NCBI RefSeq assembly: GCF_023502235.1
Contig: NZ_JAMFLY010000002.1
Coordinates: forward strand, 496,001-560,000
Direction of reading: 5' to 3'
From: Flagellimonas myxillae
GTDB lineage: Bacteria > Bacteroidota > Bacteroidia > Flavobacteriales > Flavobacteriaceae
Length of the DNA: 64,000 nt
The notes under the pieces: generated by a model
What the model was told of the DNA's origin: nothing
The model's input: the letters and a program-made list of their open reading frames with translations, nothing else
Databases searched by the model: none
Made by a program: the position numbers and the translations under genes
Part shown: in pieces, positions 31,781-40,491 of the stretch
Position numbering within the stretch: position 1 is the first letter of the stretch
Layout of the letters: each line of letters starts with the position of its first letter

Positions 31781-34052
31781 ACTTTAAGGTTTTAATGACC
31801 ATGATGGCATCGTTGAGGACAAAAGGCATTGGAATACTGGTCTTTGGCCTTTGCGGGACCGTAAATTCTGGATGGGAAAGCAGATCATTGGAAGACTCAT
31901 ATAAGGTTAGTTCCAACTGGTCATCCTTTGGAAAACTCAACTCCAATTCGGTATAATCGTTGTTGCTAATGTAATGGGTCACCAAGCGTTGGCCCCTGCT
32001 CGCCAAATAAGCATCGGAAAGGGATATCCCATTTACCTTTGCTGAGGTCAATTTAATATCGTTGGAATAGACCTCCAACCGATTAACATCCCTTTTTGGG
32101 GTAATGCAGAGTTCCAATATACGTTCGTTACCAACAATGGTGTCCAAAATAGTATCTACCCAAGGCTCCGGAATTTCCTTTTTTGGTGCTTCCTGCACAT
32201 AGGTGAATCCCGTATTGTACTTGCTGGATAGCGAGCTGTATTCATCTGTGCCCACCTTTGTTCTTTCGTCACCCAAAAATTGCGAATTCCATCCGATTAA
32301 ACTGTGGTCATAGGTGGCCCAGGTTGCCGAGTCATCATTGGCATCATAAACATATAACAGACTGCTGGGTTTCGGCCTCTCCTCGGTAAACTCTGAATTT
32401 ATATGGGCTGAGATACCAAAGGCGAAAAAGAGAAATAGAAACAAATAGGCAAACCGTTCTTTGTTTTTGAGTCCACCCAAGAAAGGATAGACCAAGAAAA
32501 ACAACAAGGTGGTAAAAACTGTGCTTGCCACCATCATTTTTAGGCCCAACCCAACGGGAAACATCTTAATAAAGGGTGCATGGATGAATACTGCCGGAAG
32601 GGTCAGGAAAACCAACAAGAGGGGACTTGGTTTTTCTTGGTTGATAAGTACCATCAATGCCGCAAGCGCTCCAAAAACTGGGACGGTAAAGAAACTTGCC
32701 CCTTCTAAATATAGACCCACTAGGCCACAAATAACCAACCAAAGAAAAATGGGACCCACAAGCAAATTGGCTGTTCCAGTTTTCCGGAATTTGTGGTATA
32801 CCCAGAAACAAACGGACAAGGAAAGCATGGAATACATAACAATAAATGCATGTCCATTATAGGTAAATCCATGAAGCATATCATTGAACTCCCCGTACCA
32901 TCCAGATATCATGGGCCAAGCAAAGTATCCCAATACCCCGTTGATGGCAAGGGCTATGAGCATGGGTACAAAACCTTTGAGGATATCCTTCAGGTTTAGT
33001 TGCTGTTTTTTTAGCCCGAAGACCAATAACAGTACAAATGCAAGTACCGCTAGCCCGAACATGGGCCAAATCCATCCGAAGGGATAGGATACCAACCTAA
33101 AAAATGGAAGGTTGAAATATATATAATCCTCAGAGCTCTTGAGTTTCTGTAGATCCGCATCGCTGAAGTGCTCCAATAAAGGCATCAAATAGCTTCCTTG
33201 GTGGGCAAGGGTGTTTCGGTCCAATCGGTCATAGTTGTCCAAGGCCGTGTGATAGTCAAAATGATCATCAATAAAGGCAAAATTAAAGCCCTCGATATCC
33301 GCATCTTCCCTAAAAACGGTGAGATCGGTATCATTGGGCAACATTTTGTAAATACTATAGGCCAAGGAATTTGCCACCGGATATTTTGGACTTGCCTTGG
33401 TAAATTCCTCAATCAACTTGGCATTGCCCTGATTGGTCTCGATCAGCATATAACTAGGGCCGCCGCTTCCCCGGGCCTCAAAGTTCAACACAAGCCCAAC
33501 GTTTTTGGTCCAAGGGTGTTGGTTTACAAAAAGGTCGGCTCCATTTAGGCCCAATTCTTCCGCATCTGAAATAAGAATGATGATATCGTTTTTTGGAGTT
33601 TCGTTCTCAGCCAAAAAGGCCCTTATTCCCTCCAAGATGGTTGCCACACCACTGGCGGCATCACTGGCCCCCAAGGAAGAGTGGGGACTACTATCGTAAT
33701 GTGATAATAAAAGCAATGCTTTTCCATTTCCGGACCCCCTGATCTTTGCCAGGATATTGGTGGCCTTGCTCAAATTGGCCCAATCCCCGGCTGTATAACC
33801 TTCTTGGGTTGTAGTTTCCAAGCCCATTTTGTTCAGCTCCGAGATAATGTAGCTTTTGGCCTTTGCATGACCAGGGAAACCTACTGCGTGGGGTTCTTTG
33901 GAAAGCTGTTTTACATGTTCCAAAGCCCTGTCTGTTGAGAACGCATTTGGAGCTTTGTCAGCATCGGTTTTATACTGCGGCATCAAGGCTCGAAAAGCCC
34001 AGTATACAGAGAAGATGAGCAGCAGTAGCGCAAGATTTTTAGAAAACTTCAT
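31773..34052 (-). CDS. M28-family membrane metallopeptidase
   Basis: The start MKFSKNLALLLLIFSVYW is chosen; an upstream in-frame ATG would place the -7 element (TATTTTTG, 34080-34073 on the minus strand) inside the gene. The 759 residues hold an N-terminal anchor, an M28 aminopeptidase domain with metal ligands in LSHYDSSPHSSLGASDAASG, SDAEELGLNG, NFEARGSGG and FDYHTALDN, then about eight membrane segments and a C-terminal exoplasmic domain. The layout resembles eukaryotic ERMP1-like peptidases. It should trim peptides on the periplasmic face. Confidence 0.85.
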   Translation of the reverse strand: MKFSKNLALLLLIFSVYWAFRALMPQYKTDADKAPNAFSTDRALEHVKQLSKEPHAVGFPGHAKAKSYIISELNKMGLETTTQEGYTAGDWANLSKATNILAKIRGSGNGKALLLLSHYDSSPHSSLGASDAASGVATILEGIRAFLAENETPKNDIIILISDAEELGLNGADLFVNQHPWTKNVGLVLNFEARGSGGPSYMLIETNQGNAKLIEEFTKASPKYPVANSLAYSIYKMLPNDTDLTVFREDADIEGFNFAFIDDHFDYHTALDNYDRLDRNTLAHQGSYLMPLLEHFSDADLQKLKSSEDYIYFNLPFFRLVSYPFGWIWPMFGLAVLAFVLLLVFGLKKQQLNLKDILKGFVPMLIALAINGVLGYFAWPMISGWYGEFNDMLHGFTYNGHAFIVMYSMLSLSVCFWVYHKFRKTGTANLLVGPIFLWLVICGLVGLYLEGASFFTVPVFGALAALMVLINQEKPSPLLLVFLTLPAVFIHAPFIKMFPVGLGLKMMVASTVFTTLLFFLVYPFLGGLKNKERFAYLFLFLFFAFGISAHINSEFTEERPKPSSLLYVYDANDDSATWATYDHSLIGWNSQFLGDERTKVGTDEYSSLSSKYNTGFTYVQEAPKKEIPEPWVDTILDTIVGNERILELCITPKRDVNRLEVYSNDIKLTSAKVNGISLSDAYLASRGQRLVTHYISNNDYTELELSFPKDDQLELTLYESSNDLLSHPEFTVPQRPKTSIPMPFVLNDAIMVIKTLKFE

Positions 34053-34166
34053 AGTTTGATTAAGATGGCATGCAAAAATATGAAATCTAACCACCTCGAT
34101 TGAAGATTATTTAAATATTTCGTTAAAAAACGCTATATTTATTAATCAACCCTAAAAGTAACTGAT

Positions 34167-34640
34167 ATGGCAATCAAGAGTTTTCAAGGTGTTCGATCTA
34201 AAGAGGCTTCAAAGAAGGAATATGACGCGCCCATCCTGGTGGAGGACTATATGACCAAAAAATTGGTCACTTTTTCACCCGAACAATCTATACTGGAGGT
34301 GATGGAGGCATTTGCCAAATATCACATTTCCGGGGGACCTGTAATGGACAAAAACGGTTTCTTGGTCGGGATAATTTCCGAGGCCGATTGTATGAAGCAA
34401 ATCTCCGAGAGTAGATATTTCAATCAACCCATTTTGGACAAGAGCGTGGAGCGATTTATGACCAAAGATGTGCAGACCATACCTCACGACATGAGCATTT
34501 TTGATGCTGCTGGGGTATTCGATAAGCACAACCGGCGTAGGTTACCAGTAATGAAAAACGATATTCTGGTAGGACAGATCAGTAGAAAGGATATTGTAAT
34601 TGCTGCCTTAAAGCTTAGTGCTCAAAACTGGAAGAAATAA
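34167..34640 (+). CDS. Two-CBS-domain protein
   Basis: The 157 residues hold two CBS motifs: LVEDYMTKKLVTFSPEQSIL with HISGGPVMDKNGFLVGIISE, and VERFMTKDVQTIPHDMSIF with RRLPVMKNDILVGQISRKDI. A pair of CBS domains binds adenine nucleotides. No effector domain is attached, so it is either a free regulator or a sensor for another protein. It stands alone, convergent with the next gene. Confidence 0.88.
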   Translation: MAIKSFQGVRSKEASKKEYDAPILVEDYMTKKLVTFSPEQSILEVMEAFAKYHISGGPVMDKNGFLVGIISEADCMKQISESRYFNQPILDKSVERFMTKDVQTIPHDMSIFDAAGVFDKHNRRRLPVMKNDILVGQISRKDIVIAALKLSAQNWKK

Positions 34641-34647
34641 TCCCAAG

Positions 34648-35001
34648 CTACTCCCTTTTTACAATAATATAGTTGTCATTGTCCAAGGGCAAATAGCCTA
34701 GATCGTACACAAAATAGTAAGTACTCCCTTTTTTGGTGGTGTAGAGGTTGGTGATATACTCAAAATCGAAACCTTTGTCCATCAACCGCATTTTTGTGGT
34801 TCTGGTTTTCCCATCCTTTAAAGTGAAACTATCCAGGATACGGTAGTTTTTCCGAAGTCTATTATTGATGTTTCGGACAAGATTTTTGCTGTCCTTGTTC
34901 AAGCGGTTGTTATAAGCGTTCCTGCAATGGTCGGAACAATACTTTTTATCTACCCGTCCCACCAGCGCATCACCACATTCCAGACATTTCTTTTCGGACA
35001 T
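34648..35001 (-). CDS. Zinc-ribbon protein of unknown function
   Basis: The 117 residues open with a four-cysteine zinc ribbon (KKCLECGDALVGRVDKKYCS followed by DHCRNAY) and continue with a basic helical stretch and a beta-rich C-terminus (FEYITNLYTTKKGSTYYFVY). It resembles conserved flavobacterial DUF2116-like ribbons; a nucleic-acid role is plausible. It is the third gene of a minus-strand run with short gaps (12 and 11 bases). Confidence 0.72.
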   Translation of the reverse strand: MSEKKCLECGDALVGRVDKKYCSDHCRNAYNNRLNKDSKNLVRNINNRLRKNYRILDSFTLKDGKTRTTKMRLMDKGFDFEYITNLYTTKKGSTYYFVYDLGYLPLDNDNYIIVKRE

Positions 35002-35012
35002 ATCAACTTCAT

Positions 35013-35585
35013 TTACTCCACAACAATATCGTATTTTTTCAATAAACCAATAAGATTGTCCGTACTGAACTTGGTTTTTTTAAGATGGTTTTTGGATGGG
35101 TCAAGGTTAAGGTTGAAGGAAGAAGCAAGGTTGGCTCCATGAAGATTGGTCTGCTGAAAAATAGCTTTCTCCATATTGCATTCACGAAAGGTTACTTGGG
35201 ACAAATCGGTCTCCGTAAAATCAGTTTCATTAAGAATACAGCTGACAAATAGGGTTCCCTTGATTGCTAGACCATAAAAGGATGAAAGGGTTAGATTGCA
35301 GCCTTCGAAACGTACCGAAACCAACAGATCGTTACAATCTTCAAAGCGCAGACCTACCAATTTGGAGGCTTTAAAAACTGTTTCCTTAAAAATAGTGTGC
35401 TTGATGTTGGCATTGGTCAAATCGCAATCCAGGAACTCGCACTCCATAAAATTCTGGTTGTCCAAAAAACCTTCGGAAAAATTACACCGTACAAAAACGC
35501 AGTTCTCATATTCTCCTTTTTCCAATCGGGTTTGGGAAAAATCCAGATTTTCAAAGGTTTTGTCAGCAATAATTGGGTTGTGCAT
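35013..35585 (-). CDS. Pentapeptide-repeat protein
   Basis: The 190 residues consist of A(N/D)LxF-like fivefold repeats (NFSEGFLDNQNFMECEFLDC, TDLSQVTFRECNMEKAIFQQ, TNLHGANLASS) that form a right-handed square beta helix. Several relatives mimic DNA and protect gyrase, but most have no known role. It lies 12 bases after the SIMPL gene. Confidence 0.86.
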   Translation of the reverse strand: MHNPIIADKTFENLDFSQTRLEKGEYENCVFVRCNFSEGFLDNQNFMECEFLDCDLTNANIKHTIFKETVFKASKLVGLRFEDCNDLLVSVRFEGCNLTLSSFYGLAIKGTLFVSCILNETDFTETDLSQVTFRECNMEKAIFQQTNLHGANLASSFNLNLDPSKNHLKKTKFSTDNLIGLLKKYDIVVE

Positions 35586-35597
35586 TTTTACTAATTG

Positions 35598-36296
35598 CTA
35601 TTCCGAAATTTTAAATTTGACATTCACCGAAGTCTCCACTTTGATTTTTTCAAAATCGATATCCAAAGGTTGGGCTTCGCCCGCGTCCATGGCCATGGTC
35701 TTCATTTCCATTCGGGGTTGGTTGTATCTGGGATAATATGGGGTGGATGTGTCCTGTATATGTATGGCCGACCCAACTTTTTGATCCAAGGGCGCTGTTA
35801 AAGCCTCCGCTTTTTTCTTAGCCTTGACAACGGCCTTGGATTTAAGTTCAAGTTCCAGGTCCTCCATCTTGGAATATTCTGTTTTTTCCAGATAGGTATT
35901 GGCGATGCCCAATTTTTCCAGGGCCATCAATACTTCTCCGGCCTTTTTGCCCGAATGCACCAATAGCGAATATTGTTTGGTTTTCAGTACATTTTTTTGT
36001 CGGAGGAAATATTTTTTGAAGTTGCTGCTCAAATCTTTAATCACCAATTGTTTTTCTAAATCGATACCAAGAGCTTTTAGGCTATTTGCCATTTTATTCT
36101 CTTGTTCCTCCACGGACTTACGTCCTTTGGAATCTTTTTCCTGGATGGTAATACTCAAAAATATTTTATCCGGGGTAACCAAGGTGTCCACTCGAGCCGA
36201 GGTTTCTAAATAGGGAATATCCAAAAAGTTTTTGGTCTGTGAATAGGTAGTCATAGTCAATACGATAAATAAGGATAGTGTTATAATTTTTTTCAT
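35598..36296 (-). CDS. Exported SIMPL-domain (DUF541) protein
   Basis: The 232-residue protein has a Sec signal (LFIVLTMTTYSQ) and the SIMPL/DUF541 domain (TLVTPDKIFLSITIQEKDSK, then SKAVVKAKKKAEALTAPLDQ and VGSAIHIQDTS). Members are periplasmic and function is uncertain. A minus-strand TAAATTTG (36341-36334) lies 38 bases upstream and may be its -7 element. It heads a three-gene run. Confidence 0.83.
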   Translation of the reverse strand: MKKIITLSLFIVLTMTTYSQTKNFLDIPYLETSARVDTLVTPDKIFLSITIQEKDSKGRKSVEEQENKMANSLKALGIDLEKQLVIKDLSSNFKKYFLRQKNVLKTKQYSLLVHSGKKAGEVLMALEKLGIANTYLEKTEYSKMEDLELELKSKAVVKAKKKAEALTAPLDQKVGSAIHIQDTSTPYYPRYNQPRMEMKTMAMDAGEAQPLDIDFEKIKVETSVNVKFKISE

Positions 36297-36463
36297 GATA
36301 ATGATTTTGATTCAAGCAATACAACTTCCATTCCAAATTTAAACTATAAATGGTGATTCCCGTATTTCAATAGGAAAGCTGTTGAGGTGGTTCCTTGGCA
36401 ATTCGTTGCTTTCATCGTATTTTGAGTGTCTGTTTATCACGTCACCTTCCTAATTTCCTTTGA

Positions 36464-37591
36464 ATGAAGTTTGTCATCGCTCCGGATAAATACAAGGGTT
36501 CCCTATCAGGGCCACAATTTTGCGATGCTGTCGAACAAGGCATCCAAATGGTCTTTCCCAAAGCAACGATCCTTAAAAAACCGCTGGCCGATGGTGGCGA
36601 TGGCACCTTGGAAGTGGTTAAGGATTATTTAAACGCAAACCAACGGAGCGTTCGGGTGAAAGACCCACTGTTTAGAGAAATCGAAGCAAGCTATTTGCTC
36701 TCCCAAGATGGTCGGATTGCCTATATAGAAATGTCCGAGGCATCGGGGTACAAGTTGTTGGACCGATCAGAAATGAACTGCATGCATACCACCTCCTTTG
36801 GTACCGGCGAGCTAATTGCCGATGCCTTGCAGCAAGGGGCAAAAGAAATTGTACTTGGGATAGGGGGCAGTGCCACCAACGATGGAGGAATGGGCATGGC
36901 TGCTGCCCTGGGCTTTGAATTTAAGAATCACTTGGGAGAACAACTGGAACCGATTGGCCGCAATCTTGTAAAGGTTAAAGAAATTGATGTCCCTTCGCCC
37001 GAAGCCTTTCAAAATGTTATGGTGAAGGTAGCCTGCGATGTGAACAACCCATTTTATGGGCCAGATGGGGCCGCCCATGTGTATGCTGCACAAAAGGGAG
37101 CTTCTGCAGAAGAAGTGGAGTTTTTGGATAAAGGTCTAAAGAGTTTTGCCCAAGTATTGGAGGCAAGTTTCGGAAAGGATGTCCAACAGATTCCAGGAGT
37201 TGGAGCCGCCGGGGGATTGGGAGCTGGAGCTATGGTCTTTTTGGGAGCTACACTCACTTCTGGAGTAGATTTAGTAATGGAAATGGCACATTTCGACGCT
37301 GCTCTGGCAGATGCCGATTGGATCATAACCGGGGAGGGTCAGTTGGACCATCAAACTTCTTCAGGTAAAACCATTGCTGGGGTGATCAAGCTGGCAAAAG
37401 AACGCAACATTCCCGTTGCCGCTTTATGTGGCTCCGTTAATGTTTCGGTGGAGGAGATTCAAAGGATGGGGTTGGATTATGCGGTTTCCATTCTCAACAC
37501 CATTGGCAGTTTGGAGGAGGCAAAGGCCCAGAGTTATGCCAATTTGGTGCAGGCCAGTTTTAATTTTGCGAAACTATTAAAAGTAAGGTAG
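36464..37591 (+). CDS. Glycerate kinase, GlxK/GarK class
   Basis: The 375 residues match class II glycerate kinases from the first residues (MKFVIAPDKYKGSLSGPQFC) through KPLADGGDGTLEVV, GIGGSATNDGGMGMAAALGF, GAAGGLGAGAMVFLGA and GEGQLDHQTSSGKT. It phosphorylates D-glycerate to 2-phosphoglycerate using ATP. It appears monocistronic. Whether it makes the 2- or 3-phosphate is a family inference. Confidence 0.92.
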   Translation: MKFVIAPDKYKGSLSGPQFCDAVEQGIQMVFPKATILKKPLADGGDGTLEVVKDYLNANQRSVRVKDPLFREIEASYLLSQDGRIAYIEMSEASGYKLLDRSEMNCMHTTSFGTGELIADALQQGAKEIVLGIGGSATNDGGMGMAAALGFEFKNHLGEQLEPIGRNLVKVKEIDVPSPEAFQNVMVKVACDVNNPFYGPDGAAHVYAAQKGASAEEVEFLDKGLKSFAQVLEASFGKDVQQIPGVGAAGGLGAGAMVFLGATLTSGVDLVMEMAHFDAALADADWIITGEGQLDHQTSSGKTIAGVIKLAKERNIPVAALCGSVNVSVEEIQRMGLDYAVSILNTIGSLEEAKAQSYANLVQASFNFAKLLKVR

Positions 37592-37640
37592 AACCACAGA
37601 GGTTAGGTCGAGCTGTTAAGACCCAAGGCGCCAAAATAAT

Positions 37641-38237
37641 TCAATACGTTTTATTCATCCGGTGTTCCAATCCGTATTTAACAGTTGCCCATTCACCGTC
37701 CAAAATGGAAAAAACCACAGTATCCCGATAAAGTCCTTGGGAATCTATACGGTGGTTCCTAAGAATTCCCTCCTGTTTTGCCCCTAGTTTTGAAATGGCC
37801 GTGCGGGAGGCAAGGTTGTGGTAATGGGTGCGGAATTCCACAGCAATACATTTTAAATGTTCAAAGGCATGTTGTAGCAACAAAAGTTTGCATTCCACAT
37901 TCAGGCCCGTTCGCTGGTTTTTTTTGGCATACCAAGTCGCTCCTATTTCCAACCGTCTGTGTTCCGCTTCCACATTTAAATATCGAGTGGACCCAACTAT
38001 TTCATTAGTTGTTTTATCCATAACCACAAAGGGTAGTGCGGTCCCGTCTTTTTGGTTTTCAAGAGCGGTTTCTATGTAAGCATCGATGGTCTCTTCCGAA
38101 GGAACGGAGGTAAACCACAATTCCCATAGTTTGCCATCTGAAGCGGCTTGAAACAATTCCGTTCTATGGTTTTTTTGGAGCGGAATCAGTTTGACTCTTG
38201 TTCCTTCAAGAGTGGTGGGTTGTAACCAGTTGCTCAT
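37641..38237 (-). CDS. GNAT-family N-acetyltransferase (RimJ-like)
   Basis: The 198 residues fit the RimJ/RimL-type GNAT fold: WLQPTTLEGTRVKLIPLQKN, then RYLNVEAEHRRLEIGATWYA and NVECKLLLLQHAFEHLKCIA. A minus-strand TATCTTTG (38262-38255) lies 18 bases upstream. The substrate is not predictable. It converges with the glycerate kinase gene. Confidence 0.85.
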   Translation of the reverse strand: MSNWLQPTTLEGTRVKLIPLQKNHRTELFQAASDGKLWELWFTSVPSEETIDAYIETALENQKDGTALPFVVMDKTTNEIVGSTRYLNVEAEHRRLEIGATWYAKKNQRTGLNVECKLLLLQHAFEHLKCIAVEFRTHYHNLASRTAISKLGAKQEGILRNHRIDSQGLYRDTVVFSILDGEWATVKYGLEHRMNKTY

Positions 38238-38282
38238 AGTGTTGTTTTAGTTCCCAAAGATAGTTTTAAACCTTGTATTCGA

Positions 38283-38302
38283 CCTGCCTGCCGGCAGGCA
38301 GG
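38283..38302. repeat. Perfect 20-base palindrome CCTGCCTGCC/GGCAGGCAGG
   Basis: This GC-rich self-complementary repeat lies in the 100-base gap between a GNAT gene and the Ada-like metal-binding gene. Such CTGCCTGCCGGCAGGCAG palindromes are dispersed in Bacteroidota genomes. It may act as a bidirectional hairpin. Confidence 0.6.
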
Positions 38303-38339
38303 TACTTTTTCTTGCAGCAAAAACTCGAACTGACGGTTT

Positions 38340-38600
38340 TCAAAATGTTTCTGAGGAAGAAGTATCGTTTTTCCATTGTACATATTTTGAACGCATACAA
38401 CTTCCACAAGGGCGAAATCCAGCTTTCAAGGCCTCTTGTTCTGTTGCAAAAAAGACCCGATTTTCCATGTTCATCCGCTTTCCGGATTTGCAGTGAAGGG
38501 AGCCATAAATCTTCAACTTCTTGTTGCCGCCCCATCGAATTTTTCCATTTTTAATCAGCAGCGCTAGCCCTTGATGACTCAGGTCTTTGTGATAAATCAA
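38340..38600 (-). CDS. Ada-type metal-binding domain protein
   Basis: The 86-residue protein corresponds to the zinc-binding N-terminal module of Ada, with IYGSLHCKSGKRMNMENRVF and ALKAGFRPCGSCM. Three cysteines line up with the metal site; the first cysteine of classical Ada is the methyl acceptor from DNA phosphate. The gene starts 4 bases after the stop of the Ada C-terminal part, so the two act as a split Ada in reversed order. Confidence 0.72.
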   Translation of the reverse strand: MIYHKDLSHQGLALLIKNGKIRWGGNKKLKIYGSLHCKSGKRMNMENRVFFATEQEALKAGFRPCGSCMRSKYVQWKNDTSSSETF

Positions 38601-38604
38601 TTTC

Positions 38605-39441
38605 CTAGGATTGTGCTGCTTCCCATCCGATTATGGCCGTTTTTCGGGTTGTATTCCATCGATAACCGCCCAAATCCCCGGATGATTGGATTACCCGATG
38701 ACACGGAATCAGATACGCAATGGGGTTATTGCCGATTGCCGTTCCAACGGCTCTTGATGCCTTGGGTTTGCCTATTTCCTTGGCGATGGCGCCATAGGTG
38801 GCAAGCCCTCCCTTTGGAACTTTAAGTAGGGAATCCCAAACCTTCAACTGAAAATCGGTGCCTTTTAAGTGCAGTTTTATTTCGGAAATCTGGCTCCAAT
38901 CGTTGGCAAAGATCATCAAGGCATTTACTTGGATTTGATCCACCAATTGCTGGTATTTGGCCTTTGGAAACTCCTTTTTTAATTCGTATAGGCCTTTTTC
39001 CTCATCCTCCACAAAGGCAACATGGCACAAACCTTTTGGCGTAGAGGCAATAAGTACCAAGCCAAATGGACTTTGCGCATAACTAAAGTTAATGTTCAGG
39101 TTTTCCCCATCATTTTTAAACTCACCTGGGGTCATTCCCTCTATGGAAATAAAAAGATCGTGCAACCTGCTAGTTCCGGAAAGTCCGGTTTCCATGGCGG
39201 TGTCAAAAAGTGTGGCGTCCGCCCCCCTCAGCATCGACTTCGCATGTTCCACGCTGGTGTATTGCAAGAACTTTTTAGGACTAACTCCGGCCCATTCCTT
39301 AAAAAGTCGTTGAAAATGAAAGGGGCTGAGGTGTACATGCTCCGCAATTTCGTCCAAGGAGGGTTGCTCGCGAAAATTATTTCGGATATGACCAATGGCC
39401 TTGGCAATTCGATCGTAATTTAAGTTGTCTTGTTCGTTCAT
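38605..39441 (-). CDS. Ada-like AraC domain fused to O6-methylguanine methyltransferase
   Basis: The start MNEQDNLNYDRIAKAIGHIR at 39441 is favoured over the ATG at 39462, because the -7 element at 39460-39467 would otherwise be coding. The 278 residues contain an AraC-type helix-turn-helix (PSLDEIAEHVHLSPFHFQRL) and a methylguanine methyltransferase domain with active-site IPCHRVIQSSGDLGGYRW. It repairs O6-methylguanine by suicide methyl transfer and probably activates transcription. The metal domain is separate downstream. Confidence 0.88.
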   Translation of the reverse strand: MNEQDNLNYDRIAKAIGHIRNNFREQPSLDEIAEHVHLSPFHFQRLFKEWAGVSPKKFLQYTSVEHAKSMLRGADATLFDTAMETGLSGTSRLHDLFISIEGMTPGEFKNDGENLNINFSYAQSPFGLVLIASTPKGLCHVAFVEDEEKGLYELKKEFPKAKYQQLVDQIQVNALMIFANDWSQISEIKLHLKGTDFQLKVWDSLLKVPKGGLATYGAIAKEIGKPKASRAVGTAIGNNPIAYLIPCHRVIQSSGDLGGYRWNTTRKTAIIGWEAAQS

Positions 39442-39459
39442 GACTTTTGTTTTATAGCC

Positions 39460-39488
39460 CAAAAATAGGTTGATGACCCAGGGAACAA
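39460..39488 (-). promoter_or_regulatory. Promoter of the Ada-like genes
   Basis: TTG (39488-39486), 18 bases, then TATTTTTG (39467-39460) on the minus strand match the Bacteroidota consensus exactly. The predicted transcription start leaves a leader of about a dozen bases before 39441, which decides the start codon. Confidence 0.6.
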
Positions 39489-39618
39489 AACCCGATTCTT
39501 GCTGTATCCGCCTAACCCTTTATAAATTTAACAAGATGGGGGGTTCCCTTTGGGAGAATAAATCCAAAAAGGCTCGCCAAGGTTTAGTAATTTTATGAAA
39601 TTCTGTAAAATTCCCTAA

Positions 39619-40374
39619 ATGAAGCTTAGGAACTTTATTGGTCTGGTTTTGGTTATTTCCCTAGTTCTTGGGGGATTGATTTATTGGCGCGAATATACCA
39701 CCAGGGACCAAGTCACCTTGCTTCATGTGCTGCTTTGGCAAATGGGTATCTGGTTGCCTTGGATTTTGGGATTTTTGACCTTGAAAGGGCTAAAAGCGAA
39801 GGTGCAAAACAAGGAATATGGATTTCCCCTGCTCTTAATTAGTGGTCTCGTGTTGATCGCCCTTCATTTTGGTTGGTTCTTTATTGTAAGCTCCACAGTT
39901 AGCCCATATCTGGATTTGCCAGGTTCTAAGTTTGGCGTCTACCGGTATTTCTTCGTGTTTTGGACGCTTATTGATGTAGGACTGGTTTGGTTTATAATTG
40001 ACAAACTACGTACTTCCTTACCACAATTGGAGCAACAACCCATAAGGTTGGAGCTCACTAGGGGTGGGAACACCTATTTTTGCGAGCCATCCCAAATTCA
40101 GTTGCTAGCCGCCGAAAACTATTATACCAAATTGTTCACCACGCAAGGGGTGTTTGTAATGCGAAAGCCCCTAAAAGCATTTTTGGACATACTTCCGGTG
40201 GAAACTTTCCGCAAAATCCACAGATCGACCATTATCAACGTGGACTATGTATCAGAACTGGCACGAGGTAACGGCAGCACCTTGGAAGTGATCATGAAGG
40301 ACGGTACCCGTAGACGGGTCAGCAAAAGCTTTGTCAAAGAGATTACGGACCTGTTCCGAAGCCGTACGTATTAA
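39619..40374 (+). CDS. Membrane LytTR-type DNA-binding regulator
   Basis: The 251 residues have four hydrophobic segments (residues about 5-22, 38-55, 70-90 and 112-130). A LytTR DNA-binding domain follows (residues about 145-248: NTYFCEPSQIQLLAAENYYT, HRSTIINVDYVSEL, DGTRRRVSKSF). There is no receiver domain, so it probably senses a membrane signal directly. It is upstream of the FG-GAP gene in the same direction and may control it; that is inference. Confidence 0.83.
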   Translation: MKLRNFIGLVLVISLVLGGLIYWREYTTRDQVTLLHVLLWQMGIWLPWILGFLTLKGLKAKVQNKEYGFPLLLISGLVLIALHFGWFFIVSSTVSPYLDLPGSKFGVYRYFFVFWTLIDVGLVWFIIDKLRTSLPQLEQQPIRLELTRGGNTYFCEPSQIQLLAAENYYTKLFTTQGVFVMRKPLKAFLDILPVETFRKIHRSTIINVDYVSELARGNGSTLEVIMKDGTRRRVSKSFVKEITDLFRSRTY

Positions 40375-40491
40375 GACCATTCACTATCAAAATCCTGCCT
40401 GTTTACTGCAACCCTTATGGTTCCGCCTAGCTATTGGGTAAGTTTAGGAATCCAATTTTTTTGGGTGCAATCATCAATCATCTTCCTTCAA

